Shown here piece by piece: positions 44,273 through 52,010 of a DNA stretch of 64,000 bases (positions are counted from its first letter, which is position 1; every line of letters starts with the position of its first letter). Origin of the DNA: Nitrospiraceae bacterium (GTDB lineage Bacteria > Nitrospirota > Nitrospiria > Nitrospirales > Nitrospiraceae); NCBI GenBank assembly GCA_009692155.1, contig SHZW01000003.1, positions 79,162 to 143,161 on the forward strand, written 5' to 3'. The notes under the pieces were generated by a model that saw only the letters and a list, made by a program, of their open reading frames with translations, was not told the DNA's origin and ran no database searches. The position numbers and the translations under genes are program-made.

Positions 44273-44869
44273 ATGGAAAAACCGGCAGACACCCAGCACC
44301 CGATTCATGACCTGCTCGCGCGTCGCTGGAGCCCGCGAGCCTTTGCGGACCGTCTTGTCGCGCCGGACGTCCTACGAAGCCTCTGGGAGGCAGCCCGCTG
44401 GGCACCTTCCAGCGCCAACCAGCAGCCGTGGAGTTTTCTCGTGGCGACCAGGGACGACCAACAGGAATTCGGCCGCATGCTGGGATGCCTGGTCGAAGGC
44501 AATCAAATCTGGGCCAAGCAGGCGCCGGTGCTGATGGTTTCGATAGCCGGCAAGCTTGACCGTGACAACGATCCCAATGCCCACGCCTGGTACGACGTCG
44601 GACAGGCCGTCATAAGCCTGTCCGTCCAAGCCACTGCCCTGGGTCTCTTCGTGCATCAGATGGCCGGCATCCTGCCCGATAAGATCCGCGAGCTCTACCA
44701 AATTCCCGATTCGCACGAACCGGTGACGGGCCTCGCGCTGGGCTATCCCGGAACCCCGGAGCAACTCACGGACAAGCTGCGCCAGCGTGAAATAGCCGCG
44801 CGGACCAGAAAGCCGATCGGGAAATTTGTCTTCGCCGGCCGCTGGGGTCAGAAGTCGAAGCTCGTTTGA
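44273..44869 (+). CDS. Nitroreductase family FMN protein
   Basis: A 198-residue flavin-binding protein: the N-terminal LLARRWSPRAFA and ARWAPSSANQQPWSFLVA motif contact FMN, and ALGLFVHQMAGI plus LALGYPGTPE fit the core. Members reduce nitro groups, enones or quinones using NAD(P)H. AGGAGGTGGGA lies directly upstream in the marR coding end and the start codon abuts its stop codon, so the two are one operon. Substrate not predictable. Confidence 0.85.
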   Translation: MEKPADTQHPIHDLLARRWSPRAFADRLVAPDVLRSLWEAARWAPSSANQQPWSFLVATRDDQQEFGRMLGCLVEGNQIWAKQAPVLMVSIAGKLDRDNDPNAHAWYDVGQAVISLSVQATALGLFVHQMAGILPDKIRELYQIPDSHEPVTGLALGYPGTPEQLTDKLRQREIAARTRKPIGKFVFAGRWGQKSKLV

Positions 44870-44871
44870 TT

Positions 44872-45468
44872 ATGCCCGCTTCACGTCAGCGCCGATGCGA
44901 ATGGGCCGCCAGCGATCTCATGGCCCGCTACCACAATAGAGAATGGGGCGTGCCGGTCCACAATGACCGCCGGCTGTTCGAATTCCTGATTCTGGAAGGA
45001 GCCCAGGCCGGCTTTAGCTGGGAGACAGTCCTGAAAAAACGCCCGGCCTATCGGAAAGCATTCAACAATTTCGATATTATAAAGATCGCCCGATACACCC
45101 GCAGCAAGGCAACGCGGCTGCTCGTCAATCCTGGCATCATTCGCAACCGGCTCAAGATCAAGGCCGCGACGCAAAACGCCAGGGCCTTTCTTGCCGTTCA
45201 ACAGGAATTCGGAAGCTTCAACCGGTACATCTGGCAATTCGTCGGTGGGGAACCCATCATCAACAGACGGCGCTCGCTCAAAGATGTTCCGGCCACGACC
45301 GCCGAATCTGACGCCATGAGCAAGGACTTAAAGAAGCGCGGATTCACCTTCGTCGGCTCCACCATCTGCTACGCCTTCATGCAGGCAGTCGGCATGGTCA
45401 ACGACCACACCGTCGGCTGTTTCCGCTACCGGTCACTCGTCACGCGTCACTCGTCACGGTCTTTATGA
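44872..45468 (+). CDS. tag: DNA-3-methyladenine glycosylase I
   Basis: Removes 3-methyladenine from alkylated DNA, 198 residues. The zinc site is visible as Cys9, His21 (ARYHNREWG), His179 and Cys183 (NDHTVGCF); LFEFLILEGAQAGFSW is the family signature around the base-binding pocket. ATG 44872 starts just past the nitroreductase stop; a TTG at 44866 overlaps it. The last residues are encoded by four GTCACnn heptamers. Coupled to the next gene by ATGA. Confidence 0.9.
   Translation: MPASRQRRCEWAASDLMARYHNREWGVPVHNDRRLFEFLILEGAQAGFSWETVLKKRPAYRKAFNNFDIIKIARYTRSKATRLLVNPGIIRNRLKIKAATQNARAFLAVQQEFGSFNRYIWQFVGGEPIINRRRSLKDVPATTAESDAMSKDLKKRGFTFVGSTICYAFMQAVGMVNDHTVGCFRYRSLVTRHSSRSL
45432..45459. 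repeat. Four tandem heptamers in the 3' end of tag
   Basis: GTCACTC, GTCACGC, GTCACTC, GTCACGG at 45432-45459, translated as the tag C-terminus. Single-arm member of the short-repeat family; no inverted arm. Confidence 0.8.
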
Positions 45469-46217
45469 AACTCACCATCCTCGGCTCCGGCACCAACGTC
45501 CATCCGACCCGAGCCGCGGCCGGCTATCTCGTCAAGACCGATCAATTGCTTCTGCTCGATTTCGGCCCCCGTACGCTGAAGAATCTGATGGCGGCCGGCG
45601 TCAACCGCCACAGGATTCGCCACATTCTGTTTTCGTATTTCCAAGCCGATCACTTTGCCGATTTCGTGCACTTCTTCTTCGACGCCGTATTCTATTCAAA
45701 ATTCATCGGCAAGCGGCCCGACCTGGCCATTATCGGCCCGCGCGGTACCAGGAAGCTCTTTGGCGTCATGCTCAACAACTTTCCTGGTTTCAATGCCGCG
45801 CAGTTCAAGACGACGATCCGGGAGGTCGGCGATCAGACCTTCCGAATCGGCCGGACCCGCATCACGGCCCGCACGGTCGAGCACAGCAAGCGGCTGCACT
45901 GCCTGGGGTATCGCATCGAATACGGAAGGAAGGTGCTGGCCTATTCAGGCGATTCGATGGACTGCGACGGCTTGCGGCAGCTTTGCCGCCAGGCCGATGT
46001 GGCGGTGCTGGACTGCTCGTTCCCCATCCAGCGGCGGGGACCCAATCACATGCATGCGGGCGACTGTGGAAAAGTCGCGCAGGCCACCGGCGTCGGGCGC
46101 CTCATTCTTTCGCACTTTTACCCGATTGCGGAACGCTACGACGTGACACGGCAGGCAGCCCGGCACTTCAAGGGCCGGATCACCAAGGGACGTGATTTGG
46201 CGACGTTGACGGTGTGA
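45465..46217 (+). CDS. Metallo-beta-lactamase fold protein with altered motif II
   Basis: A 250-residue MBL-fold protein resembling RNase Z (LTILGSGTNVHPTRAAAGYL). The usual HxHxDH zinc motif reads SYFQADH (57-63): both first His positions are Tyr58 and Gln60, while Asp62 and His63 remain. Later motifs look intact (EHSKRLH, AYSGDS, LSHFYP), so a single metal or a non-hydrolytic role is possible. Overlaps tag by four bases (ATGA). A convergent methyltransferase follows. Confidence 0.8.
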   Translation: MKLTILGSGTNVHPTRAAAGYLVKTDQLLLLDFGPRTLKNLMAAGVNRHRIRHILFSYFQADHFADFVHFFFDAVFYSKFIGKRPDLAIIGPRGTRKLFGVMLNNFPGFNAAQFKTTIREVGDQTFRIGRTRITARTVEHSKRLHCLGYRIEYGRKVLAYSGDSMDCDGLRQLCRQADVAVLDCSFPIQRRGPNHMHAGDCGKVAQATGVGRLILSHFYPIAERYDVTRQAARHFKGRITKGRDLATLTV

Positions 46218-46226
46218 GCTCCGCGA

Positions 46227-46254
46227 ACCCGCCGGAGCTTCAGCGAAGGCGGGT
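46227..46254. terminator. Hairpin between convergent genes
   Basis: ACCCGCC (46227-46233) and GGCGGGT (46248-46254), a perfect 7-bp stem with a 14-base loop, between the MBL gene and a minus-strand methyltransferase gene. Termination is suggested by position; no T-run. Confidence 0.4.
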
Positions 46255-46267
46255 GATCCGCCTGCGA

Positions 46268-47158
46268 TTATGCAGTTGGTTTTGCCCGCTTCAAAACAAA
46301 GAAGTAGTACCGATACCGCTCGGCAAAGACCGCCGGATCGCTTCGTCCCGGGACCTGGGGCAGGACCCGTCGTTCGAACCACCGCAGGATCCGGCTAAGA
46401 CAGAGCCGGTACAGGCGGGGATATTTCTGGGAAAGTTTCGCGGCCACATACCCGGCGAGGGGCACGTAGAACTCGCAAATGACATCGTAGGTCAGCTTGA
46501 TCGTCGGAAGGATGTTCTGCGTCACATCCCGCTCGACCGCAACGGTAAAGCCCCTGGCCGACGTTTCTTTTCGCAAGAGATGATGATCGTGATCGTGTCC
46601 ATGGCGGGCCTTGGCGCCGGCATGGACGAACCAGTCGGCAATGACCACGCATCCGCCCGGGGTCAGCAGCCGGTCAAAGAGCGGAAACGCCTCATCGAGA
46701 GCGATGTATCGGAAGCTTTCCGAAAAGAGAATCAGGTCGAAGGAGGCGGTTGGGAGGCTCACGCCCACGTCCTGGAAACGCGCATTTTTCACGGTGACCG
46801 CGGGGTAGCGTTTCATGATTTGTTCGGCTTGATACGCGCAGGGGGTCACCGCCGTCACGGCATGCCCGCGGGCAGCCAGCTCTGACGAGAATCGTCCCTG
46901 TCCGGCCCCCACGTCGAGGATACGATAGGTCCCGGAAGGAAAGCAGGCCAGCAGTTCGTCGGCAAACCTGGTTTGTGCCGAGCGAAACCGCTCCACCAGC
47001 GCACCCAAATCGACCTCGTTGGGGCTGCCTTCCGACCAGAATCCGAAGTGCAGGTACCCGGATTGGAAGAGGTGGTGGTAGAGAATGTGGACCGGATCAA
47101 AGGAGCCGGTTTGCCGTCCCAGCGCAGAGAGAAACTCCGGAAAATCCTGAACCTTCAC
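46268..47158 (-). CDS. SAM-dependent methyltransferase
   Basis: A 296-residue class I methyltransferase with motif I ILDVGAGQGRFSSEL (79-93), motif II-like FDLILFSESFRYIAL and a C-terminal helical extension. The overall form resembles the cyclopropane-fatty-acid synthase and lipid/quinone methyltransferase groups; substrate unknown. Start is GTG 47158 with GAGG five bases upstream on the minus strand. Confidence 0.8.
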   Translation of the reverse strand: MKVQDFPEFLSALGRQTGSFDPVHILYHHLFQSGYLHFGFWSEGSPNEVDLGALVERFRSAQTRFADELLACFPSGTYRILDVGAGQGRFSSELAARGHAVTAVTPCAYQAEQIMKRYPAVTVKNARFQDVGVSLPTASFDLILFSESFRYIALDEAFPLFDRLLTPGGCVVIADWFVHAGAKARHGHDHDHHLLRKETSARGFTVAVERDVTQNILPTIKLTYDVICEFYVPLAGYVAAKLSQKYPRLYRLCLSRILRWFERRVLPQVPGRSDPAVFAERYRYYFFVLKRAKPTA

Positions 47159-47203
47159 GTGATCCTCAATAAAAACGTTGCGTGCGTCTGCCGTGCCGCG
47201 CGG

Positions 47204-47232
47204 AGTCTAAGTGATACGGGGAGACCTGTCAA
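47204..47232 (-). promoter_or_regulatory. Candidate promoter of the methyltransferase gene
   Basis: On the minus strand TTGACA (complement of 47227-47232), a 17-base spacer, TAGACT (complement of 47204-47209). A leader of about 40 bases carries the GAGG ribosome site. Confidence 0.6.
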
Positions 47233-47254
47233 CGACTGAACGCAGGAATCGCTG

Positions 47255-48115
47255 CTACCGCTCTTCCTGCTTGCTCTCGCCGAGGATCTCCATGAAACGG
47301 GTCAAACGGTCGCGTTTGACGTGCTCGTTCATCTTGTCGTAGACGGCGACAAGATTCTTGAGCATGCGGACAAGAATGGCACGCAGGGAGCTGTGCTGGA
47401 TATATTTGTCTTCAAACCCGTAGCCTGCCTGCATCAGGAACCGCTGACAATCCTTCTCAGTCAGCAACGCACCGGCGTTGAAACAGTCCACGAACATCTT
47501 GTAGCGCTCGGCTTCGTACTTCACCAGGAAATGGCCGGGCATGCCGATGCCGTAGACCGGAAGGCTCAGACGCTTGCCGATCAGGAGATAAAAGAGAGAG
47601 AGGCTGATCGGAATGCCGGTCCGGCGGTCGATGACACGATTGAGATAACTGTTATCCGGCTCGTAGTAGTTCTTGGTATTGCCTCGAAAGCCCTGTTCGG
47701 TAAAGAGATAGCGGCCGAGCGTCTTGATCGTCTCCTCTCCCGAGACACGCGTCCCGATTCGGTCCAGCACCTCCTCGGCGATCGCGTCGAGTTTCCGGGT
47801 GTACGCCTCGACGTCCAGCCCGGGATAGGCATAGCGGGCGATGAGAAAGGCGCCCCGCTCCAGATCCAGCTGATCGTCCGGACCTTCCACCAGCAGCCGC
47901 AATTCCTCTTCCAGCCGGCCTCCTCGAATCTCGTCTAGAACCCCCTCGATCCGCTGCGCCATTTCCGGCTGCTCGATTTCGGCTTCCAGGAGAAGCGGAA
48001 TGGCCGGATCGCCGATTTCGATAAGCTTCTCCCCGATCGTCCTGGCAACCCTGGTGTTGTCGTCGGACAGCAGCTTGATCAGCGCTTTGATCTGGTTGGC
48101 ACCAGTGGGCGGCAT
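47255..48115 (-). CDS. SirB1-type transglutaminase-like protein with HEAT-like N-terminus
   Basis: About 286 residues. A helical, HEAT-like N-terminal third (ALIKLLSDDNTRVARTIGEK) precedes a SirB1/transglutaminase-like domain (YFRRT-type features: GRYLFTEQGFRGNTKNYYEP, NRVIDRRTGIPISLSLFYL, GMPGHFLVKYE). SirB1-family proteins have a papain-like fold, but activity is not established. The third in-frame ATG (48115) gives an AAGGA six bases upstream and is preferred over 48121. Last but one gene of the exporter operon. Confidence 0.75.
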   Translation of the reverse strand: MPPTGANQIKALIKLLSDDNTRVARTIGEKLIEIGDPAIPLLLEAEIEQPEMAQRIEGVLDEIRGGRLEEELRLLVEGPDDQLDLERGAFLIARYAYPGLDVEAYTRKLDAIAEEVLDRIGTRVSGEETIKTLGRYLFTEQGFRGNTKNYYEPDNSYLNRVIDRRTGIPISLSLFYLLIGKRLSLPVYGIGMPGHFLVKYEAERYKMFVDCFNAGALLTEKDCQRFLMQAGYGFEDKYIQHSSLRAILVRMLKNLVAVYDKMNEHVKRDRLTRFMEILGESKQEER

Positions 48116-48124
48116 CATCATTCC

Positions 48125-48904
48125 TTATCCCATCGCCCGGCGGAACGCCCGGGCACTCCCATAGAGGCAAATCGCGTCAAACACCAGCATGATCATCACG
48201 ACCATGCCGACTTTCGGCAAGGCCTCGGCCCACCCGGAAAGGATCAGGGACCGGACGGCGTCGATGGCCCAGGTCATGGGATTGAACTTCGCCAGCATGC
48301 TCATCCAGGCCGGCATGGCCTGCAGCGGCACGAGCGCCGAGCTCAAAAATATCATCGGCAGCGACAGGAACCCCAGAACCGAAAAGAAATCGCCGTGGCT
48401 TTTGACGGAAAAGGCCAGCGCCATCGAAATGGCCGTCAGCCCCACGCCGAACAGCATGCTGATGAGCAGAATCACGGCAATGCCGGGAAGCCCCGTCACC
48501 GCCTCCACGCCGAAGAACCAGGCCACGCCGAGAATCACCAGGACTTGCAGGCACGTGATCGTCGTGACGAACAGGAACCGGCTCAGCACGACCGACGTCC
48601 GGTTGATCGGCGTGGACATGAGCCGCTCCAGAAAACCGTTTTCCTTGTCGAAGAGCAAGTCCACCCCGCCGGCCAGGCCGTTGTTCAGCACCGTCATCAC
48701 CACGACGCCGGCCGCGAGAAAGCTGATGTAGTTGGGGGCCTGGGTCACCTGCGGATCGGCGGCGCGCTGAAACAGATTGCCGAAGAAGATCAGCCAGAAC
48801 AGCATCGGCTGCACAAGCGTGAACAGCATGCTGAACTTCTCGCGGCTCAACCGGCGGACCCACCGCATGGTCAGGGCACGGATTTCTTGAAGATACTCGT
48901 TCAT
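48125..48904 (-). CDS. ABC-2 type transporter permease
   Basis: A 259-residue membrane protein with six hydrophobic segments, ABC-2 type (LFWLIFFGNLF, PINRTSVVLSRFLFVTTITCLQVL, SLPMIFLSSALVPLQAMPAWM). It pairs with the ATPase encoded just upstream, separated by a heptamer array, to form an exporter; drug or polymer export is typical but the substrate is unknown. Followed closely by the SirB1-type gene. Confidence 0.85.
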   Translation of the reverse strand: MNEYLQEIRALTMRWVRRLSREKFSMLFTLVQPMLFWLIFFGNLFQRAADPQVTQAPNYISFLAAGVVVMTVLNNGLAGGVDLLFDKENGFLERLMSTPINRTSVVLSRFLFVTTITCLQVLVILGVAWFFGVEAVTGLPGIAVILLISMLFGVGLTAISMALAFSVKSHGDFFSVLGFLSLPMIFLSSALVPLQAMPAWMSMLAKFNPMTWAIDAVRSLILSGWAEALPKVGMVVMIMLVFDAICLYGSARAFRRAMG

Positions 48905-48922
48905 GGCGTTGTCTTCGATATT

Positions 48923-49013
48923 GAGGCTAGAGGCTATGGGCTATGGGCAATAGGTGATGAAGAACGCTTTGTTTCCGACCTATGGCCCATTGCCTATCGC
49001 CCATCGCCTCTTT
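48923..49013. repeat. Phased heptamer hairpin between ABC permease and ATPase genes
   Basis: Left: GAGGCTA twice, TGGGCTA, TGGGCAA, TAGGTGA at 48923-48957. Centre: 21 bases (three units). Right: CCTATGG, CCCATTG, CCTATCG, CCCATCG, CCTCTTT at 48979-49013, same phase over 91 bases. The unit resembles those at 11180 and 31662. It separates two genes that must be made together. Confidence 0.9.
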
Positions 49014-49986
49014 ACTCCTCGGTTTCAGGAAATTCACTGCGGATTGCATGCCCCGTGTGCGCCACGAAGACGTCATCCAGGCGCGGCCGGTGATAATCCA
49101 CCAATTCGAGCCGGCAACTGGTCCGATTGGCCGCTTCCAGCACCGCCGGCAGGGCTTTCTCCGACGACTCCACGCGAATGTCCAGACCGGACGGCTTGGC
49201 CGTGACCGCCCGTACCATCGGCAGGACGCGCAGCGCGGTCGCCAGCGCCTCGATGCGGCCCGCGTCCTCCGCGCCGATGGTCAGCGAGACAATATCGCCG
49301 CCCAACCCGGCTTTCAATTCAGCCGGCGAACCCATCGCCCTGATCCGGCCGCCGTCGAGAATCGCCAGGCGGTCGCACAGCTGGTCCGCTTCGTCCAGAT
49401 AGTTCGTGGTCATCACGATCGTGATGCCGCGCGCCTTGAGCTGGCGCACGTAATCCCAGATGCGCAGCCGGCTCTGAACGTCCAGCCCCAGCGTGGGCTC
49501 GTCGAGAAACAAGACCTTGGGATTCGGCAACAGGCCACAGGCGATGTCGAGCTTGCGCTTCATGCCGCCCGAATAGGTTTTGGCCGGCTGGTCGGCCCTG
49601 GCTTCAAGGTCCACCAGTTTGAGCAATTCAGGAATGCGGCGTTGCGCTTCGTCTTTCGGCAGGTGATAGAGATCCGCCAACAACAAGAGATGTTCCCGGC
49701 CCGTGAGAAACCGGTCGATGGCCCGTTCCTGGGGCACGTAGCCGATCAGGCGCCTCACCAGGTCGGCGTCCCGCGCGACGTCGTGGCCGAGGACGATCGC
49801 CTGCCCGCTCGTGGGGCGCAGCAGCGTGATCAGAATCCTGAGGGTGGTGCTCTTGCCGGCGCCGTTCGGACCCAGCAGCCCGAACACTTCGCCCGCGTAG
49901 ACTTGAAACGTCAGATCATCGACGGCAGCGAGCGTGCCGTAGGTTTTGCGCAGCTTGATGGTTTCGATTGCAACAGCCCGACTCAT
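49012..49986 (-). CDS. ABC transporter ATP-binding protein (DrrA-like)
   Basis: A 324-residue ABC ATPase: Walker A GPNGAGKST, Q-loop region YVPQERAID, signature YSGGMKRKLDIA, Walker B VLFLDEPTLGLD, and the C-terminal extension found in DrrA-type drug exporter ATPases (DYHRPRLDDVFVAHTGH). It powers the ABC-2 permease downstream. Second gene of a minus-strand group after the LON-domain gene, with 12 bases between. Confidence 0.92.
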   Translation of the reverse strand: MSRAVAIETIKLRKTYGTLAAVDDLTFQVYAGEVFGLLGPNGAGKSTTLRILITLLRPTSGQAIVLGHDVARDADLVRRLIGYVPQERAIDRFLTGREHLLLLADLYHLPKDEAQRRIPELLKLVDLEARADQPAKTYSGGMKRKLDIACGLLPNPKVLFLDEPTLGLDVQSRLRIWDYVRQLKARGITIVMTTNYLDEADQLCDRLAILDGGRIRAMGSPAELKAGLGGDIVSLTIGAEDAGRIEALATALRVLPMVRAVTAKPSGLDIRVESSEKALPAVLEAANRTSCRLELVDYHRPRLDDVFVAHTGHAIRSEFPETEE

Positions 49987-49998
49987 GACGGTTCCCGC

Positions 49999-50673
49999 TC
50001 ACCCCCAACCTTTGATGTCGCCATGCTCGTGTAACATGAACTGAATCAGGTCGTTCAACCGGCGGGCGCGCTGCCGGAGGGTTTCGGCTTCGAGCAGGAA
50101 CTGTTTTTCGAGCGGCGTGCATTCCAGGCCCACGGACAGATGGTTGACCAGAATCTCGTCGGGAATGTCGAGCCGGAAGAATTCACGCCACGTCACCGCA
50201 TCGCCGGCCGTCCGCAGGTAATCCCCGACGGCGCGCAACAACTCGGCACGCACCGCCGGGTCGAGCGAGATGTCAGACTCTTCCTCTTTTAAGGTCACGC
50301 GGGCTTCGCGGTACGGCTTGTCGTAAAACTGCTCCCGGATTTCATACCGGCGCAGCCCCTGAAGCAGAATATTGGACCGGCCATCCGGCAGGCGCTGCAT
50401 GCTGACGATCCGCCCCACGCAGCCCACGTCGAACATCGGGGGATTGGCGTTGTAATTCTGCTCCCAGCCTTCCTTCAACAACGCCATGCCGATGCACTGC
50501 CCGCGCACCGTCGTGTCGGCGATCATCTCGCGGTAGCGCGGCTCGAAGATGTGCAGCGGGAGATACGTTTTCGGGAAGAAGACGACGTTGGGAAGGGGAA
50601 AAACCGGAATGCGGTCGGGGATCGGAAACGCCGGCTCTTGTTCGGAGTACGACCGGTCAGATTCCGTTTGCAT
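49999..50673 (-). CDS. LON substrate-binding domain protein
   Basis: A 224-residue protein made only of the N-terminal substrate-binding domain of Lon protease (PVFPLPNVVFFPKTYLPLHIFEPRYREM), followed by a helical bundle; no AAA or protease domain. Such proteins are widespread and of uncertain function. It heads the minus-strand group with the ABC exporter. A strong promoter-like sequence places transcription start at or next to its ATG. Confidence 0.82.
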   Translation of the reverse strand: MQTESDRSYSEQEPAFPIPDRIPVFPLPNVVFFPKTYLPLHIFEPRYREMIADTTVRGQCIGMALLKEGWEQNYNANPPMFDVGCVGRIVSMQRLPDGRSNILLQGLRRYEIREQFYDKPYREARVTLKEEESDISLDPAVRAELLRAVGDYLRTAGDAVTWREFFRLDIPDEILVNHLSVGLECTPLEKQFLLEAETLRQRARRLNDLIQFMLHEHGDIKGWG

Positions 50674-50678
50674 GCTTC

Positions 50679-50708
50679 ACGATAGCCGAAGCTCTCGCGC
50701 CTTGTCAA
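50679..50708 (-). promoter_or_regulatory. Candidate promoter of the LON-domain gene (leaderless)
   Basis: On the minus strand TTGACA (complement of 50703-50708), an 18-base spacer, TATCGT (complement of 50679-50684), ending five bases before the ATG. No Shine-Dalgarno. Confidence 0.5.
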
Positions 50709-50808
50709 TAAACGGACGCCTCATGCATCGTCTTTCCAGCACGAGAAAACCAGCTCCTGGCCGTGAGAATTGCGCGTTCACGCGCACCGTGTGATAAGCT
50801 GCGCGCGC

Positions 50809-51990
50809 ATGACTACGCCGGCTTTTCTACGAATATGTACCGGCCGCCGGTTCGGCCGATTCCTCTTTGTCGCAATCGGCGTGCTGGCATTTTTCGGCGC
50901 ACTGCACGCCATTTCGTCAGCCACCACATCGAACCACACCCGGCCCGCCGGATTCCGTTCAGCCGAGCCGGGCTACCAGTACCGCTTTCCGCGTGACCAT
51001 GGCACGCATGACGACTTTCGCACCGAGTGGTGGTACTACACCGGCCACCTCACGGCTGCAAATGGCCGGCGGTTCGGCTATCAAGTGACGTTCTTCCGAC
51101 GTGGCATCGAGCCGGAACGAGTCGGCGCCAACTCGTCGCAATGGGCGATCCGCCAGCTCTACCTGGCCCATGTCGCGCTGTCCGATCTCGATCACAAGCG
51201 ATTCCGCTACGCCGAAAAAGTCAGCCGGGCCGGATTGGGCAAGGCAGGCGCCGACGCCGGGCGCCTGCATGCCTGGATCGACCGATGGAGCATCGAGGCA
51301 TCCGCGTCGCCGCATGAACACCATCGCGTGCTCGCCGGCACCGACGAGTTTTCGCTCGACCTGACGGTCACGCCTGAGAAACCGCCGATCGTGCACGGCG
51401 AGCGCGGCGTGAGCCGCAAAGGCAACGCTCCCGTCCAGGGCTCGCATTATTATTCGTTTCCCCGCCTGGCCACATCAGGCGCGCTGACCGTCAATGGGGA
51501 GCGGTTCGCCGTCAACGGCCTGAGTTGGATGGACCATGAGTTCGGCTCAGGCGATTTGGGCGACGATCTTGCCGGGTGGGATTGGTTCAGCGTCCAACTG
51601 GAAAACAAGACCGAACTCATGCTGTACCGGCTGCGCCGGGCCGACGGCACAGTCTCGCCGGTCTCCAGCGGCACCGCCATTTTCCCGGACGGCCGAACGC
51701 AGCACCTCTCCGCAGCGGACGTGCAGGTGGACGTACTGGATCACTGGCCCAGCCAGACGAGCGGCGGACGGTATCCCAGCCGCTGGCGCCTGACCGTACC
51801 GGCGTTGGATCTTTCGCTGGATCTGCGCCCGTTGCTACCCGACCAGGAGCTCACGACGTCGCACAGCACGCAGGTCACCTATTGGGAAGGCGCTGTCGAG
51901 ATTTCCGGACGTCTGCGTGGCGCGCCGGTCACCGGCCAGGGCTATGTGGAACTGACCGGTTATGCCAAACCGATCAAAAAGCGGTTGTGA
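50809..51990 (+). CDS. CrtC/AttH-like lipocalin-type protein
   Basis: About 393 residues with an N-terminal signal or anchor helix (FGRFLFVAIGVLAFFGALHA). The motif HDDFRTEWWYYTGHL followed by FGYQVTFFRRG is the signature of the CrtC (hydroxyneurosporene hydratase)/AttH family of two-lipocalin-domain proteins, with LSWMDHEFGSG later. Members add water to carotenoid ends or have unknown roles in export operons; no carotenoid gene is nearby, so the AttH-like reading is as likely. ATG 50809 starts the hydrophobic leader. Confidence 0.78.
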   Translation: MTTPAFLRICTGRRFGRFLFVAIGVLAFFGALHAISSATTSNHTRPAGFRSAEPGYQYRFPRDHGTHDDFRTEWWYYTGHLTAANGRRFGYQVTFFRRGIEPERVGANSSQWAIRQLYLAHVALSDLDHKRFRYAEKVSRAGLGKAGADAGRLHAWIDRWSIEASASPHEHHRVLAGTDEFSLDLTVTPEKPPIVHGERGVSRKGNAPVQGSHYYSFPRLATSGALTVNGERFAVNGLSWMDHEFGSGDLGDDLAGWDWFSVQLENKTELMLYRLRRADGTVSPVSSGTAIFPDGRTQHLSAADVQVDVLDHWPSQTSGGRYPSRWRLTVPALDLSLDLRPLLPDQELTTSHSTQVTYWEGAVEISGRLRGAPVTGQGYVELTGYAKPIKKRL

Positions 51991-52010
51991 GCAGGCATGG
52001 GCAAACGCAT

